Origin: Petrosia ficiformis
Taxonomy: Eukaryota; Porifera; Demospongiae; Haplosclerida; Petrosiidae
Assembly: GCA_947044365.1 (NCBI GenBank)
Contig: OX345638.1
Span: 2,404,201-2,468,200, forward strand
Direction: 5' to 3'
DNA length: 64,000 bases
In this document: piece after piece, positions 34,701 through 46,821 of the stretch
How the letters are laid out: every line of letters begins with the position of its first letter
Numbering within the stretch: position 1 is the stretch's first letter
Notes under the pieces: generated by a model
Told to the model about the DNA's origin: nothing
The model's database searches: none
What the model saw: only the letters and a program-made list of their open reading frames with translations
Program-made: the position numbers and the translations under genes

Positions 34701-37700
34701 ATGTCTGAAAAGCAAAGGTAACAGTCACAGTTTCGTGGATATATAATAATAATTATATGTATATATATAATCATAATATTTTTCTCGCAGATCAAATCCC
34801 ATAGTAACTTCTGAGCATACAGCTCGTCTGAACAAAGAGAGTCAACGGATGGAAGAAAGATTGAGAATGTTGAAGAAAGTCATGGCTGTTGAGAAGAGTC
34901 AAAGAATGTATGTCAATTGTGTAGTATGTCTTTTTATTTACCTTTCTGAGCTCACCACATCCCAATATAATTATCTCTTGAATTACTATAATTATAAATT
35001 ATATATATATAATTATATATATAATTATATATATATAATCAGGGCCGCTGAGAGGTTGAAAGGGGCCCAGGGCGCATAAAGCGCGCCAAACATTTTTATC
35101 TAATTAATTGTGTGGTTAATTAATTAATTGCGTGTTATTAACAATAATTACTCATTCAGCATTACATGCATGTGTCACTGTTTCAGGTATTATTATTGGT
35201 TTATCTAGCTTGACGTTGAATTATATTTTTATAATTGTGTTTCCTATAATTGAGTAAGCTCATCTATATAATAATGGTCAAAACGTTTGGGGCCCGGGGC
35301 AGTTGGCCCTGTTGCCCCCCCCCCCCCCCCTCTCAGTGGCCCTGTATATAATATTATATATAATTATTTAATATATCGTAACTATTTCCATGGCAATCAG
35401 TTGTAGGGCATATTATAACTCATTAATCACCATAGTTACTGTATACTATACTTCAGGGAATTAGAAGATTGACTATTCAATTTTTATTTATAATTATACT
35501 CGGTAGTGACTGTAAAGGTTATTGGAAATCTGGACAAACAGGACCATTGACAATCAATAGAAGCAATGAGACAGGTTCTGGTGGTGATAAACAGGTATTC
35601 AAAACACGTAAGGTATGTCATTTACTAACATGTAGACTATATAAAGTTTAATGTGAATATTATTTGTAGCCCAAGAGATTCAAAATTCTAACTGGTAAAG
35701 AACAAGAGGATGAAGGTATACATGTACTAATGATAATGTGATGTATAACTATGTGCATGGTATTGTGTCCTCTCTTGGATTAGGGTGAGAGCCCTTCCTC
35801 AACATTAAAGTCACAATCAATTGCATGCCTCTCAACTACATGTAAACATTTTATAGTCTCTCGTCTTCTGGATTACCATCTTTGCATTTCAATTAGCCCC
35901 CGTCCCTTCCAAGTTCCTGTATATACCTTTATTTCTTGAGCAATCAAGTTAGTATAATGAATGGTGTATTGACTCCAAAGGAGGAGAGGGCATACAACTC
36001 TGAAATGCCAAGATACAATCTCCTTATGAATGCAACATTTCCAAAGTCACACCCCTTTCTCATATACTGTACTATACTACTATTGTGTTAACTATTTTTA
36101 ACCTTTCGAATGAAACCTACACTGCCATTTGTATTACTGTCTGTATACATTAATTTAAACTGAAGTATCTATATTTAGTAGCATTGAAAAGGAATTGGGT
36201 AGTGTACGTATATTCATGAATCTTAAAGTTAGCTGCCTTACCATTCTAATTTTTTTCTCGCAGTTAGAATAATGATGTGTGGTCAATGTGAACAATACAG
36301 AGCTTCTCTGGTAAGTCTAATCTCTAACTGCAATCTTTTATGTGATAATACGAACATGTATTATTAGGTATGTGTGGAGTGTACTGAGAATTACTGTACT
36401 GTGTGTTTCTCTAAGTTCCATCACAAAGGAGCCCTATCACATCATCATATCAGACCTCTGTCTAATGCTATAGTGAGTGAAAATATTACTTAGTACAATA
36501 AGTGTGTTTTAATACTGACATTGAAATGTTTATATAGTACTTTGATAGATGCATGTATGAATTATGAAAGTGATATGCTGTACCACTGGCATAACTGAAC
36601 CCGCTTTTGAGCACTCTTTCCACCAGTGTAACAACAAAAATAAAGTCACAAGCTGGGCCCAGCCATAAATTTCCCCTCAGTTTGATTTTTTTACTCTGAA
36701 AAACACTTCAGCTTCTGGGGGGGCTGCGGCCCCAAGATCCCCTGCTTCACGACTATCAGCTTTTGGCCCTGCCATCACTAATCACTCAGTTATGCCACTG
36801 TACTGTACATGTATGTATGTTTATGGAATTTTAAAACAAGATTTTGGATGGGACTTAAGTAATTCAAGCTACATTTATAGCAGTGCTTGCTAGCTAATGA
36901 TAGCTATACATGTACATCTATACACATACATGTAAGTGGCCTCATATTACTCCAATGGAAATGGATTGTTGTCACAATGATAGATAGACTTTCTTGTAAA
37001 CTTAAGCAATGTATATTCTTATTATAATGATATGCATGTATTATGTACATATGTATACCCCATTACATGTAGTTGTTGAGGTTACATGTTTTTCTATAGA
37101 TAAAAGAATGCTCAAAACCAATATTAACCACTCCAAATGCTATTAATACTGCTAGTACTAGTACACAACAAACAGAAAACACCAGTGGTATATCACACTT
37201 AGGTGATAATGTGTCCAGTCAATCTGGAAAGGGTGGATTGTTATTAGATGGTACATATGATGAATCTGCCAGTTCTGAATCTTTTCAAGAAGCTCTAACA
37301 GCATGGAGAACGTCAAAAACACAACAAAATACAAATAAAGGTACATAATTATAATAATAACATACAGAATACACTATAATTAATCTTACATGTGTACATC
37401 AGAGTTTTTGATGTGTGTGCCATTGGGAATACTTCTTGAGCCCATTAAGGTGGTACTAGGGAGTGGGCGGATGCGACTCCAATCAGTTTCAAAATAGAAT
37501 ATTATATAATATGACTCTAACCTGGTGTAATGGCAACCTTCATATCTTCTAATCACCTTTATAGGGTCCTGGAAGTGATAAAACATATATAAAATGTCCA
37601 TTTTTGTAATCGCAATAAGTACAAAACGGAGAAAGCCACGCCCACCAATCATGGCATGCACCAAGTACAATGCATTTAGAGAAAACAAATAGAGCCGTTT

Positions 37701-39692
37701 TCTGGAAATTCATTTTACTTTTATAGTTACAAGAGGCTGAAGAAAGCTGAATTCTGTAGCTTTCCACTGAAACCATAAAATCTACCTTTCTAGGCACTAT
37801 CAAACTCCGATCTTTCTCAGAGACCAACTACAGTTACCCGCCATTGTTTCACACCCACCGCCCCCTCCACCACCCGTGGGGTGTGTTTAGCTTTGTTTCT
37901 GAAAATAAACTATCAGTGAAAACATTTAGGCCCAATAATTATACCCCCGGGTGGGTGTGGCTTCCAAAAAATACAGAATGGAACCAGATTGTATGCAGCA
38001 AGAAGCTTGCAAGACTAGAAACTGATTGGAGTAGCATCCGCCCACGGAAAAGACTACAACCTTAACAAAGAGTTAATGCTGTTAGTGACAATATAATCAT
38101 AGTTAACTGCTTCATTTGGCCCAAAGAAAGAACTGGGCAGTGCCAAATAAGAAGCTCTTTGGGCCAATGGTGCGCCACAATAAACTTATAAAACAAACAC
38201 TGATATACATACATTATGCATGTGTATTTTGTCTGCATCATGTCCATTAATTCATTGATCATTCATACAAGTAACGTTTTTAGATATGTCTATACTACAC
38301 AATGAGGTTTACTTACATGTACATGTAACAGTATAAATATAAAATTGATATAACATTTGAACATAAATAGGTATATACTTTATAGATCTGTTACGAACAT
38401 AAACTTGAATAAGTAATATACATGCACATGTATGTAGTTCAAATATCAGTGAATGATTTTTCACAGAAATAGTCTTGACAACTTCATGTGGTGTCCAGGC
38501 CTCTTCGTCTTCCTTTTCTGATGTTGTCACTAAAGACAGTGAGATTAACTTTACTAATAGTACTGAAGCATCATATATGGAGAAACTAATGTTGAGAAAG
38601 AGAAGACAAGATCCTACATTTCTTAAAGCTAAGCCATCTTACATGAACAGGAGTTTGAAGTCACAGATTAGCAATGAAAATGTCACACTTGAGGATAAGG
38701 ATGAGTATATAAATCCATCACCATCTAAATATAATCTATTCTATGGCAGTGAAGATATAGTCTATACCATATCTGATAGTAACAATGATGACAGTACACA
38801 TGTTCAATCATCCAACATGTTTAATGACTCTGTTGCTGGATGCAGTCATCCTCATTCTACTGTTGAAATACAAGAAATAGGTTTATTAGATAGTGCACAT
38901 GAGGAGTTTGATGTACCTGTTCCTGTAACTGTTAAAACTAGAGGACAAACAGTGAAGTCCAAACCAGTGAAGTTGTCGAATGGTGGTGATGTTGCTGTGG
39001 ACAATAAGAGCAAGAAAGTGGTTAAGAGAAAAAAGAAAAACATCCCTAGTGGAAAGAAGTTAGAGAAGCTGCCTGTCCATTCCTCTTCATCAATAGATAA
39101 GTCGATTCACCACACATGGGAAGAATGCTCAAAACTAACCCCATCCACAAGAACACACAAAACACTTACTTCCTTCTTTCTAATGCATAAAACAGAAGTT
39201 GATGGTACAGAAGATGAGACATTGAGTCACACACCTCAACAACATCTCACATCAGATCATACACTACCCATTTCTGGATCAGTATGGCTCCCTATGAGTA
39301 GTATCCATGCAGAAATGGTAACCATGGAAATGAACGAGGATAAACCAACATTTGTTATCAGTCAGTCAGATCTTCCTCCTTGCTCAATGCCTTTACCTTC
39401 TTCATCTTCACATTCTTGTGATGAGTATCATGATACAGACAGTGAGGATAGTGATGATACAGTAATTCATGAAGATGAGGAAGAAGAAGACAAGGAAAAA
39501 GAAGATGATTTGGCTTTGGAAGAACTGGCATGGGAGCTGATGTCAGTATGTACAAGTGAACCGAGAGGTGAAGATAAAGAGGAAGAAGATGATAGGGTTT
39601 GGTCTCGTATGACACTGGAAGAGTTGGTTCATGATTTTGAAGAGTATCAAACTCAAATAAAAGAACAAGACGATTTAGAAAATGATATGTAA
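34701..39692 (+). CDS. ZBBX: ZBBX-like B-box zinc finger protein
   Basis: Eight exons: 34701-34717, 34791-34907, 35507-35612, 35670-35715, 36264-36310, 36368-36472, 37100-37340 and 38467-39692; 1905 nt, 634 residues plus stop. The N-terminal helix ([20 protein letters not shown]) and the YWKSGQTG motif are followed by a B-box ([10 protein letters not shown]...[20 protein letters not shown]), then a [20 protein letters not shown] motif before WRT. This order matches animal ZBBX, a B-box protein expressed in ciliated cells. The last exon adds about 408 low-complexity residues: Lys-rich ([10 protein letters not shown]), then strongly acidic ([14 protein letters not shown]), ending in [12 protein letters not shown]. 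No catalytic domain. Exon 3 onward is duplicated, broken, at 50050-52916. Confidence 0.85.
35040..35344. mobile_element. 305-bp hAT-type MITE, ends CAGGGCC, second copy
   Basis: In intron 2 of the ZBBX-like gene, inverted relative to the copy at 25407-25725. It starts CAGGGCCGCTGAGAGG and ends CTCTCAGTGGCCCTG, with perfect 8-bp flanks TATATAAT. It contains a C16 run near 35316. Confidence 0.88.
36584..36800. mobile_element. 217-bp hAT-like MITE, ends CACTGGCATAACTGA
   Basis: In intron 6 of the ZBBX-like gene. It starts CACTGGCATAACTGA and ends TCAGTTATGCCACTG (14 of 15 matching). The flanks TGCTGTAC and TACTGTAC agree at seven of eight. The copy at about 51073-51289 in unit B shows it predates the segmental duplication. 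Confidence 0.7.
37400..38202. mobile_element. hAT-type MITE split by a TTAA-site element
   Basis: A minus-orientation copy of the CAGTGTTTTTGATAAG family (start CAGAGTTTTTGAT at 37400, end ACACTG at 38202). It is interrupted at 37449-38061. The outer flanks GTGTACAT and ATATACAT are similar, not identical. It lies in the last intron of the ZBBX-like gene. Confidence 0.7.
37449..38061. mobile_element. 613-bp piggyBac-like MITE with TTAA target sites
   Basis: Flanked by TTAA on both sides (37445-37448, 38062-38065). The ends are inverted: GGTGGTACTAGGGAGTGGGC then GGATGCGACTCCAATCAGTT, and the complement of GGTTGTAGTCTTTTCCGTGG then GCGGATGCTACTCCAATCAG. Insertion at TTAA is typical of piggyBac elements. 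Shorter relatives lie at 61364-62029. No transposase gene inside. Confidence 0.8.
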
Positions 39693-39839
39693 CATTACAT
39701 TATTAATTTTAGTGATTGAAAAGAAAAATATAAAGTTTTTATTATAATTATCATAAATTGAGTATAAGCAATGTTAATTATGTAAATTATGTATGATAAA
39801 GTTTTGTAACAATTTTTATAATGTATCACACTCTCGGTG

Positions 39840-40965
39840 CTGGTACCATACTCACTAGTTGAAAGATTATCAGTGCTTTATTTACAAATCTATTATTGTT
39901 ATGATCAGCCACCCTATACTGACCCATCAGGTGATATTGATATTCCGAATGGATTCTTAAATACTCCTATTAAATGTAAAACCTTCCACTAGATTCAAAG
40001 ACAGACAGTGTTTGAATTGTAGTTCATTACTAGTGAATAGCCAGTTGAATCTATAGCTGTACCCTTTGGCTTTTGCAAGTGTGTTTGATTATGCTAACGT
40101 ACAAACTGTCCACTAAGAGTAAATACCATTACCAAATTGGAGCCATATCCAATGACATGAACATTACCTGTTATAGATCAAAGTATATGCTTTCTGGACC
40201 AGTGACATTTCTGTCCCCTGACACCTTCCCATCAATAATATGACAGAGAGAGAGAGAGCAAGGTCAGCATGGAATACTACAATACTACTGTTATTTCTAT
40301 CTGCTACATACATTATTCCTTCAGGACTAATTTTTAAATCCTATGGTCCATTAAACAGTTCTAAACCAGACCCTTCTATGACCTGTTGACTCACTTGATG
40401 GACTGGATGATCTTTGTGACTAATGCCACCACACTTGACACATACTGGAATAGTACACTGTTGACAATATAAGTCAAGTGTCTGATCACTGTGATGTTGA
40501 CATGTACGACACAGAAAAGAGGAGGAAGAATAGGATGAGGGAAGCATCTTGATACTTGAAGCCTCTCTCGATTCATATCCTCAGCTTCTTTAGGAGTGTA
40601 TGAATTTAATAATTTGAGCTTCTGGCGTGCACCCCAGCATCCTTTACATAAAAGCTGATCACACTCTGTACAGTAAGCTATAGGAGAGTTCTCATCACAT
40701 GAGGTGGAGATGAAGAGGTCACTTTTAATAGGACTGTGTCTTGCTTAGCAATCGAATGTTACTAGGGAGAGAGGTCACACTTCCATCAGGTAGAGTAGTA
40801 GAGTGATTACATGTGGGACATATGATAGAAGTTGTATCGTTAACATGCATGTAGTTTAATAATAATACATTGTACACAATAAGAATGGAGACAAGAAAGG
40901 ATTAATGGATCCTACCACAATAATGACAAATACTAGATGATGTGGTGTTGGAAGTCATCACTCAA
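39840..40965 (-). pseudogene. TRIM-NHL relic, unit A
   Basis: Minus-strand sequence clearly derived from the TRIM-NHL gene next to it. RING and first B-box parts (40620-40965) have frameshifts. The second B-box is intact (LYCQQCTIPVCVKCGGISHK, 40341-40547). It then jumps straight from HQVSQQVI to the NHL-type segment LFNGP...SPEG, so the coiled coil and filamin region are deleted. The NHL part (39840-40370) is broken by stops. The same structure at 53060-54190 in unit B shows the decay came before the duplication. Confidence 0.85.
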
Positions 40966-41483
40966 TATCATCGTAACCTGCTGTTGAATAAAATAATCAC
41001 ACCATCTGTGGGTACGAATTAAACATTGTAGTTACGTGATTATCAAATGTACATGGTTATGTATAATTAATATACATCATGCAGTGTTCTTTTCTCTAGA
41101 ATGATGAATATATAGATGATATAAAGAAACAGTTACAAACAAGTCATAACACTGAGAAAACACTAACTTAAATGTTGTCTCCATACTCTTGTATAGAGAG
41201 ATACATTATCTGTACCTATTTATCAGTCATGAAAACACCTAGTGTATCCCCCTGATTATAAAGATCATTATTACTATTACACCTGGGTATTAAATCATGC
41301 TTTATTATTGTGCTATATATGTACAATGAAGAAACAATACACACTGTATAACGATGCTATGTACACTGAATAAACAATACACACTCATAATTCTGTATAA
41401 CCGTGCTATGTACAATGAATGAACAATCATAACACACTCATGATTCTGAATGATGAGTACAACACTGGCTTTCTAAATCAACA

Positions 41484-41488
<5 letters not shown>

Positions 41489-41527
<39 letters not shown>
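41489..41527. repeat. (AAT)n microsatellite
   Basis: About thirteen AAT units just downstream of the first TRIM-NHL gene. The matching tract in unit B (54706-54727) is about half as long. Confidence 0.9.
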
Positions 41528-41528
<1 letters not shown>

Positions 41529-41546
41529 GTTTTTAGTAAGTAATTA

Positions 41547-43742
41547 TTAGTACATTACAAGTCTTTGATTTTTAGTATCAGCCACCCATACTGATCCATC
41601 AGGTGATACTGCTACTCCAAATGGATAATTAAATCCTCCTATTGAATGGATATGCCTTCCACTAGGATCAAAGATCAACAGTGAATTTGAACCTAAATTG
41701 ACTACTAATGAATAACCTGCTGAATCTATAGCTATATTAACCGGATATTTCATTTGTGTTTGGTCATACTTATATATAAACTGTCCACTAGCAGAAAACA
41801 CTTTGACTGAATTGGAACTACCATCAGTTACATGAACATTACCAGATAAATCCAATGATATACCTTCTGGACCAATGAATCTTCCATGACCCGATACTTT
41901 CCCATCAATAATATGAGAGACTGTCCAGTCAGAATGGAATACCTGGATACGACTGTTATCCCTATCTGCTACATACACCTTTCCTTCAGGACTAATTTGT
42001 ATGTCCCAAGGTCCATTAAACTGTCCAACAGCAGACCCTCTTTCTCCAAAAGTACCAAGAAACTCTCCTCCTGTTGTTAACTTATGAATTCGGTGTCCTC
42101 TATAGTCAGCAACATAAACTACCTCTCCACTAATAAATATTCCACGCTGTGATTGAAATTGTAGCTCTCCACTTCCACCAGACCCAATGGTAGCTTTCTT
42201 TTTCCCACCAATGTCATACACATGTAAATAATGGTCAGTACTAGTGACAAATATGTCACCACTGTCAGAGAAGGCAATACACACGGGTATAATTCTAGTA
42301 ATTGTTTGTACTGGATCTCTGAGTTTAGTATAATCACGTTGTGGGACCACACTCAGATCAAATGGACTACCCTGAATATCCTGACCATGTATAGTAATGG
42401 AGAGTTTATGTTCCCCTAATTGTTGAGGTGTGACAGAGACAACATATGTACCATCACTATTATCTGTAACTTGACATTCTTTACTTGTCTTTCTGACAGG
42501 AGAGAGTCTACAAGACACCAATTCTCCTCCATGATCTACTACTATCTGTCCTCTGCTATCCCTGGAGACCACCTTTACTTTCATCTCTGCTCCCACAGCT
42601 AACCTATTACGATGCATTACAGCTGTACTGTTACTAGGAGAGGTATCAGATATACACCCAAACTCTGTTATCATACCAGCTAGTGTATCAGTATTCGCTT
42701 CAATTGATATGTTAGGTGACTCACCGAGATCAAGAGATATCTCTGAGTATAGCTTTTGAAGGTCATTAGCTCTTTTGTATAGTGTATGCGCAATAGAGAG
42801 TAATTCAACATCATTGTACTCACTAGTAGCAATGGAGGCAAGAGAGTTACAATGACCTAAGGAGTCAAAGAGACGTTGAATACCTTCCAACTGGATAGAA
42901 AGTCGTACATCCTTGGCCATAGCTTCTTCACTACTTTTAGCTAACAAAGCTTCCTCACGTTGATGAAGAAGCTGTTGAAGTTTAGCAAATGCTTGTCGAA
43001 TGATAAAGTCAACTTCAATCCTACGAGCTTTGATCTTCTCCTTCATCTCTTCACCAGCTATCATGACCTTCTTGAGATTTTGCTGAGCTAACTGTAATTC
43101 TTCTAAACTCTGTTGTATCTCTTCCTTATTTTGTATGATTTGCTGACTCACTTGATGGACTGGATGATCTTTGTGACTGATACCACTACACTTGACACAT
43201 ACTGGAATATTACACTGTTGACAATATAAGGCAAGTGTCTCATTATTGTGATATTGACATGTACAAGACAAGTAAGAGGAGGATGACGTAGGAAGCATCT
43301 TAATAAGTTTGTCTTGGCTCATGTTCTGAGCTTCTTTGAGAGTGAAGGAAGAATGTGAACGTGACTTTTTGAGTTTTTGGTGTGCATCCCAACAATCTTT
43401 ACACAAGAGATCATCACACTCTGTACAGTAAGCTATAGGAGAGTTCTCATCACACGAGTCACAAGGAGGTGGAGAAGAGGAGGTCACTTTAGATAGGACT
43501 GTTTCTTGTTTAGTCTCTTCACTCAATCGAATGTTACGTGGGAGAGAGGTCACACTTCCATCAGGTAGAGTAGTAGAGTGATTACATGTGGGACATACGA
43601 TAGAGGTTGCATCTTCAACATGTAGTTTAGTAATACATTGTACACAATAAGAATGTAGACAAGAAAGGATTCGTGGATCTTGATATGTATTACTACAACA
43701 CTGACACACACAAGATGATGTCACAGTGGTATTGGAAGTCAT
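41547..43742 (-). CDS. TRIM-NHL protein (RING, two B-boxes, filamin, NHL), A1
   Basis: Intronless coding exon of 731 codons. A C3HC4 RING spans residues 13-53 (C13, C16, C28, H30, C33, C36, C50, C53). B-box 1 is at 94-130 and B-box 2 at about 160-197 (LYCQQCNIPVCVKCSGISHK). A coiled coil runs about 205-290, a filamin/Ig-like domain about 370-466 (GTYVVSVTPQQLGEHKLSI), and NHL repeats from 475 to the end (GEVVYVADYRGHRIHKLTTG, GKVYVADRDNSRIQVF, NVHVTDGSSNSVKVF). This is the TRIM71/TRIM2/TRIM3 architecture; RING gives E3 ligase activity and NHL propellers bind RNA or protein. The ATG sits eight bases after a possible acceptor (GAATGTGCAG), so a 5' non-coding exon may exist. Three paralogues lie nearby. 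Direct orthology to any one animal TRIM is not claimed. Confidence 0.9.
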   Translation of the reverse strand: MTSNTTVTSSCVCQCCSNTYQDPRILSCLHSYCVQCITKLHVEDATSIVCPTCNHSTTLPDGSVTSLPRNIRLSEETKQETVLSKVTSSSPPPCDSCDENSPIAYCTECDDLLCKDCWDAHQKLKKSRSHSSFTLKEAQNMSQDKLIKMLPTSSSSYLSCTCQYHNNETLALYCQQCNIPVCVKCSGISHKDHPVHQVSQQIIQNKEEIQQSLEELQLAQQNLKKVMIAGEEMKEKIKARRIEVDFIIRQAFAKLQQLLHQREEALLAKSSEEAMAKDVRLSIQLEGIQRLFDSLGHCNSLASIATSEYNDVELLSIAHTLYKRANDLQKLYSEISLDLGESPNISIEANTDTLAGMITEFGCISDTSPSNSTAVMHRNRLAVGAEMKVKVVSRDSRGQIVVDHGGELVSCRLSPVRKTSKECQVTDNSDGTYVVSVTPQQLGEHKLSITIHGQDIQGSPFDLSVVPQRDYTKLRDPVQTITRIIPVCIAFSDSGDIFVTSTDHYLHVYDIGGKKKATIGSGGSGELQFQSQRGIFISGEVVYVADYRGHRIHKLTTGGEFLGTFGERGSAVGQFNGPWDIQISPEGKVYVADRDNSRIQVFHSDWTVSHIIDGKVSGHGRFIGPEGISLDLSGNVHVTDGSSNSVKVFSASGQFIYKYDQTQMKYPVNIAIDSAGYSLVVNLGSNSLLIFDPSGRHIHSIGGFNYPFGVAVSPDGSVWVADTKNQRLVMY

Positions 43743-44619
43743 CCTTCACTGCACATTCAACAGACCAAATTATTATTAGACTTAAATGGGAGGTTCAGCA
43801 ATTAATAAAGTAGTTTAAGAAACTGTTAATTAACTATTAAGAACGTATATATGTAGAACTGTGTGAGCAGACTGTCTTATTAAAGGAACTGATGATGTAA
43901 ATAATGATTGATAAGCTTCATGAGAACAGTAGAATGTCTCAGTTTTGATCTTTTAGTGGTTTTTCATTTCACTCAGTCTTGTTTTGATGCTTGCTTGTTA
44001 CCAAAGTGGGTGTTGGTTCATTTGCCATGTCACTGTTCAGTGATGTATATAGTATCATGGAAATGATAACTGATGTGTGGTCACGGTTAATGTTTCCATA
44101 GATGACCCTCTGATGACATAAATAGTATTATATACCTCTGCAAAAATAGGGCAACTCTAGGAGGTATGCTCTAATCAAATGCAATAACACTCAACTGTAC
44201 AACAGTACACGTGTCATGCACATGTACACAATGTCATACTAATGTATCTTCACTGTTGTTCGTTTCATGGTGGTTTTCATTTTCTCGGAACAATGCGAAA
44301 ATAAACTAACAGATTAAGATAACACAGAGAAAAAACAATAGCAATAAGTGGGATCAAGTAATAAGTGTTCTCACTATGCTTGTTTGGAGGGACCACTGAT
44401 CTATCAGTCATAAAAACATCCAGTTTATCCACTTTGTGTTAAATTTGTGAAGATCAGTATTGGTAACATAAATATTAAAACATGCACTTTTTTATAATCA
44501 TATAACCATGTTCTATACATTGAATCAATAAACTATTATACACTCATAACTTAGCATGATCAATCCACAACAGTATAAATATAATAATAATTATAATTGT
44601 TACATAACTATGAGAATTG
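43743..44619. other. Spacer between TRIM-NHL genes
   Basis: Holds the 5' flank of A1 and the 3' flank of A2. AT-rich; no frame or RNA gene recognised. The same spacer in unit B (56946-57772) differs by several small deletions. Confidence 0.5.
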
Positions 44620-46821
44620 TCAGTACATTACAAGTCTTTCATTTTCAGTATCAGCCACCCATACTGATCCATCAGGTGATACTGATACTCCATATGGATT
44701 ACCAAATCCTTGTATTGAATGAACGAATTCTCCACTAGGATCAAAGATAGCCAGCGAATTTGAATGGTAGTTAACTACCAGTGAATACCCTGCTGAATCT
44801 ATAGCTATACCAGTTGGATTTTGCATTGAAAAGTGTGTTTGGTCATACGTATATATAAACTGTCCACTAGCAGAAAAGACTGTGACTGAATTTGACCTGT
44901 CACCAGTCACATGAACATTACCACATAAATCCAATGATATACCTTCTGGATTAGTGAAACTGCTATCACCTGATACTTTCCCATCAATAATATGAGAGAC
45001 TGTCCAGTCAGAATGAAATACCTGGATACGACTGTTATTCCTATCTGCTACATACACCATTCCTTCTGGACTAATTTGTATGTCACAAGGACTATCAAAC
45101 TGTCCCATGCCAGTTCCCTTTTCTCCAAAAGTACCAAGAAACTCTCCTCCTGTTGTTAACTTATGAATCCTGTGTCCTTCACACTCAGCAATATAAACTA
45201 TCTCTCCAATGATTGTTATTCCTCGTGGGTCTTCAAACTGTAACTCACCACTTCCCTTACTACCAATGGTAGTCTTCTTCTTCCCATTATTGTCATACAC
45301 ATGTATACAATTGTCAGCATAACTAGTGACAAACACATCACCTTTATCAGAGAAGGCAATATACATGGGAGAACTAATTCCAGTAATTGTTTGTACTGGA
45401 TCTTTAAGTTTAGTATAATCACGTTGTGGGACCACACTCAGGTCAAATGGACTACCCTGAATATCCTGGCCATGTATGTAAATGGAGAGTTTATGCTGAC
45501 CTAATTGTTGAGGTGTGACAGAGACAACATATGTACCATCACTATTATCTGTTACTTTACATTCGTTACTTATTTTTAAAACGGGAGTGAGTCTACATGA
45601 CACCATTTCTCCTCCATTATCTAATTCCTGTCCTCTGCTATCCCTAGAGACCACCTTCACTTTCATCTCTGCTCCCACAGCCAACATACTGCAAGGTATT
45701 ACAGCTGTACTGTTACTAGGAGAGATATCAGATATACACCCAAACTCTGTTATCATACCAGCTAGTGTATCAGTATTCACCTCAACTGATATGTTGGGTG
45801 ACTCACAGAGATCAAGAGATGTCTCTGAGTATAGCTTTTGAAGGTCATTAACTCTTTTGTGTAGTGTATGAGCAATAGAGAGTAATTCAACATCACTATA
45901 CTTACTAGTAGCTGTGGAGGCAAGAGAGTGGCATTGATCCATGGAGTCCAAGAGATGTTGAATACCTTCCAACTGGATAGAAAGTCGTACATCCTTGGCC
46001 AAGGCTTCCTCATGACTTTTAGTTAACAAAGCTTCCTCACGTTGACAAAGAAGCTGTTGAAGTTTAGCAAATGCTTGTCGAATGACTGAGTCAACTTCAA
46101 TCTTACGAGATTTGATCTTCTCCTTCATCTCTTTACCAGCTATCATGACCTTCTTGAGATTTTGCTGAGCTAACTGTAATTCTTCTAAACTCTGTTGTAT
46201 CTTTTCCCTGTTTTGTATGATCTGCTGACTCACCTGATGGACTAGATGATCTTTGTGACTGATACCACTACACTTGACACATACTGGAATATTACACTGT
46301 TGACAATATAAGTCAAGTGTCTCATTATTGTGATATTGACATGTACAAGACAAGAAAGAGGCAAATGACGAAGGAAGCATCTTGATAAGTTCGTCTTGAC
46401 TCATGTTGTGAGCTTCTTTCAGAGCAAAGGAAAAGTGTGAACGTAATAATTTGAGTTTCTGGTGTGCATCCCAACACACATTACATAAAAGCTGATCACA
46501 CTCTGTACAGTAAGCTATAGGAGAATTCTCATCACATGAGTCACAAGGAGGTGGAGAAGTAGAAGTCACCTTAGATAGGACTGTGTCTAGCTTAGTCTCT
46601 TTGCTTAATCGAATGTTGCGAGGAAGAGAGGTCACACTTCCATCAGGTAGAGTAGTAGAGTGATTGCATGTGGGACATATGATAGAGGTTGTATCGTTAA
46701 CATGTAGTTTAGTAATACATTGTACACAATAAGAATGGAGACAAGAAAGGATTCGTGGATCTTGATATGTGCTACTACAATACTGACAAATACTAGATGA
46801 TGTGTTATTGGAAGTCATCAT
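44620..46821 (-). CDS. TRIM-NHL protein A2
   Basis: Intronless coding exon with the same order as A1: RING (CQYCSSTYQDPRILSCLHSY then CVQC), two B-boxes, coiled coil, filamin, NHL propeller. All zinc ligands are present. I chose the ATG pair at 46821 (MMTSNNTSSS): the upstream in-frame Met at 46842 lies before a good acceptor, TATTATTTCCAG, so those seven residues are probably intronic; this gives 733 residues. It is about 75-80% identical to A1 by eye and has an extra short stretch in the NHL part (THFSMQNPTGIAID). Its unit B counterpart is broken. Role as for A1. Confidence 0.88.
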   Translation of the reverse strand: MMTSNNTSSSICQYCSSTYQDPRILSCLHSYCVQCITKLHVNDTTSIICPTCNHSTTLPDGSVTSLPRNIRLSKETKLDTVLSKVTSTSPPPCDSCDENSPIAYCTECDQLLCNVCWDAHQKLKLLRSHFSFALKEAHNMSQDELIKMLPSSFASFLSCTCQYHNNETLDLYCQQCNIPVCVKCSGISHKDHLVHQVSQQIIQNREKIQQSLEELQLAQQNLKKVMIAGKEMKEKIKSRKIEVDSVIRQAFAKLQQLLCQREEALLTKSHEEALAKDVRLSIQLEGIQHLLDSMDQCHSLASTATSKYSDVELLSIAHTLHKRVNDLQKLYSETSLDLCESPNISVEVNTDTLAGMITEFGCISDISPSNSTAVIPCSMLAVGAEMKVKVVSRDSRGQELDNGGEMVSCRLTPVLKISNECKVTDNSDGTYVVSVTPQQLGQHKLSIYIHGQDIQGSPFDLSVVPQRDYTKLKDPVQTITGISSPMYIAFSDKGDVFVTSYADNCIHVYDNNGKKKTTIGSKGSGELQFEDPRGITIIGEIVYIAECEGHRIHKLTTGGEFLGTFGEKGTGMGQFDSPCDIQISPEGMVYVADRNNSRIQVFHSDWTVSHIIDGKVSGDSSFTNPEGISLDLCGNVHVTGDRSNSVTVFSASGQFIYTYDQTHFSMQNPTGIAIDSAGYSLVVNYHSNSLAIFDPSGEFVHSIQGFGNPYGVSVSPDGSVWVADTENERLVMY

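Noticed and set aside
38852..39043. Minus-strand frames opposite ZBBX exon 8 (also 39358-39615 and their unit B copies)
   Set aside because: Antisense shadows of an acidic, Lys-rich coding exon; Leu/Phe-rich by complementarity.
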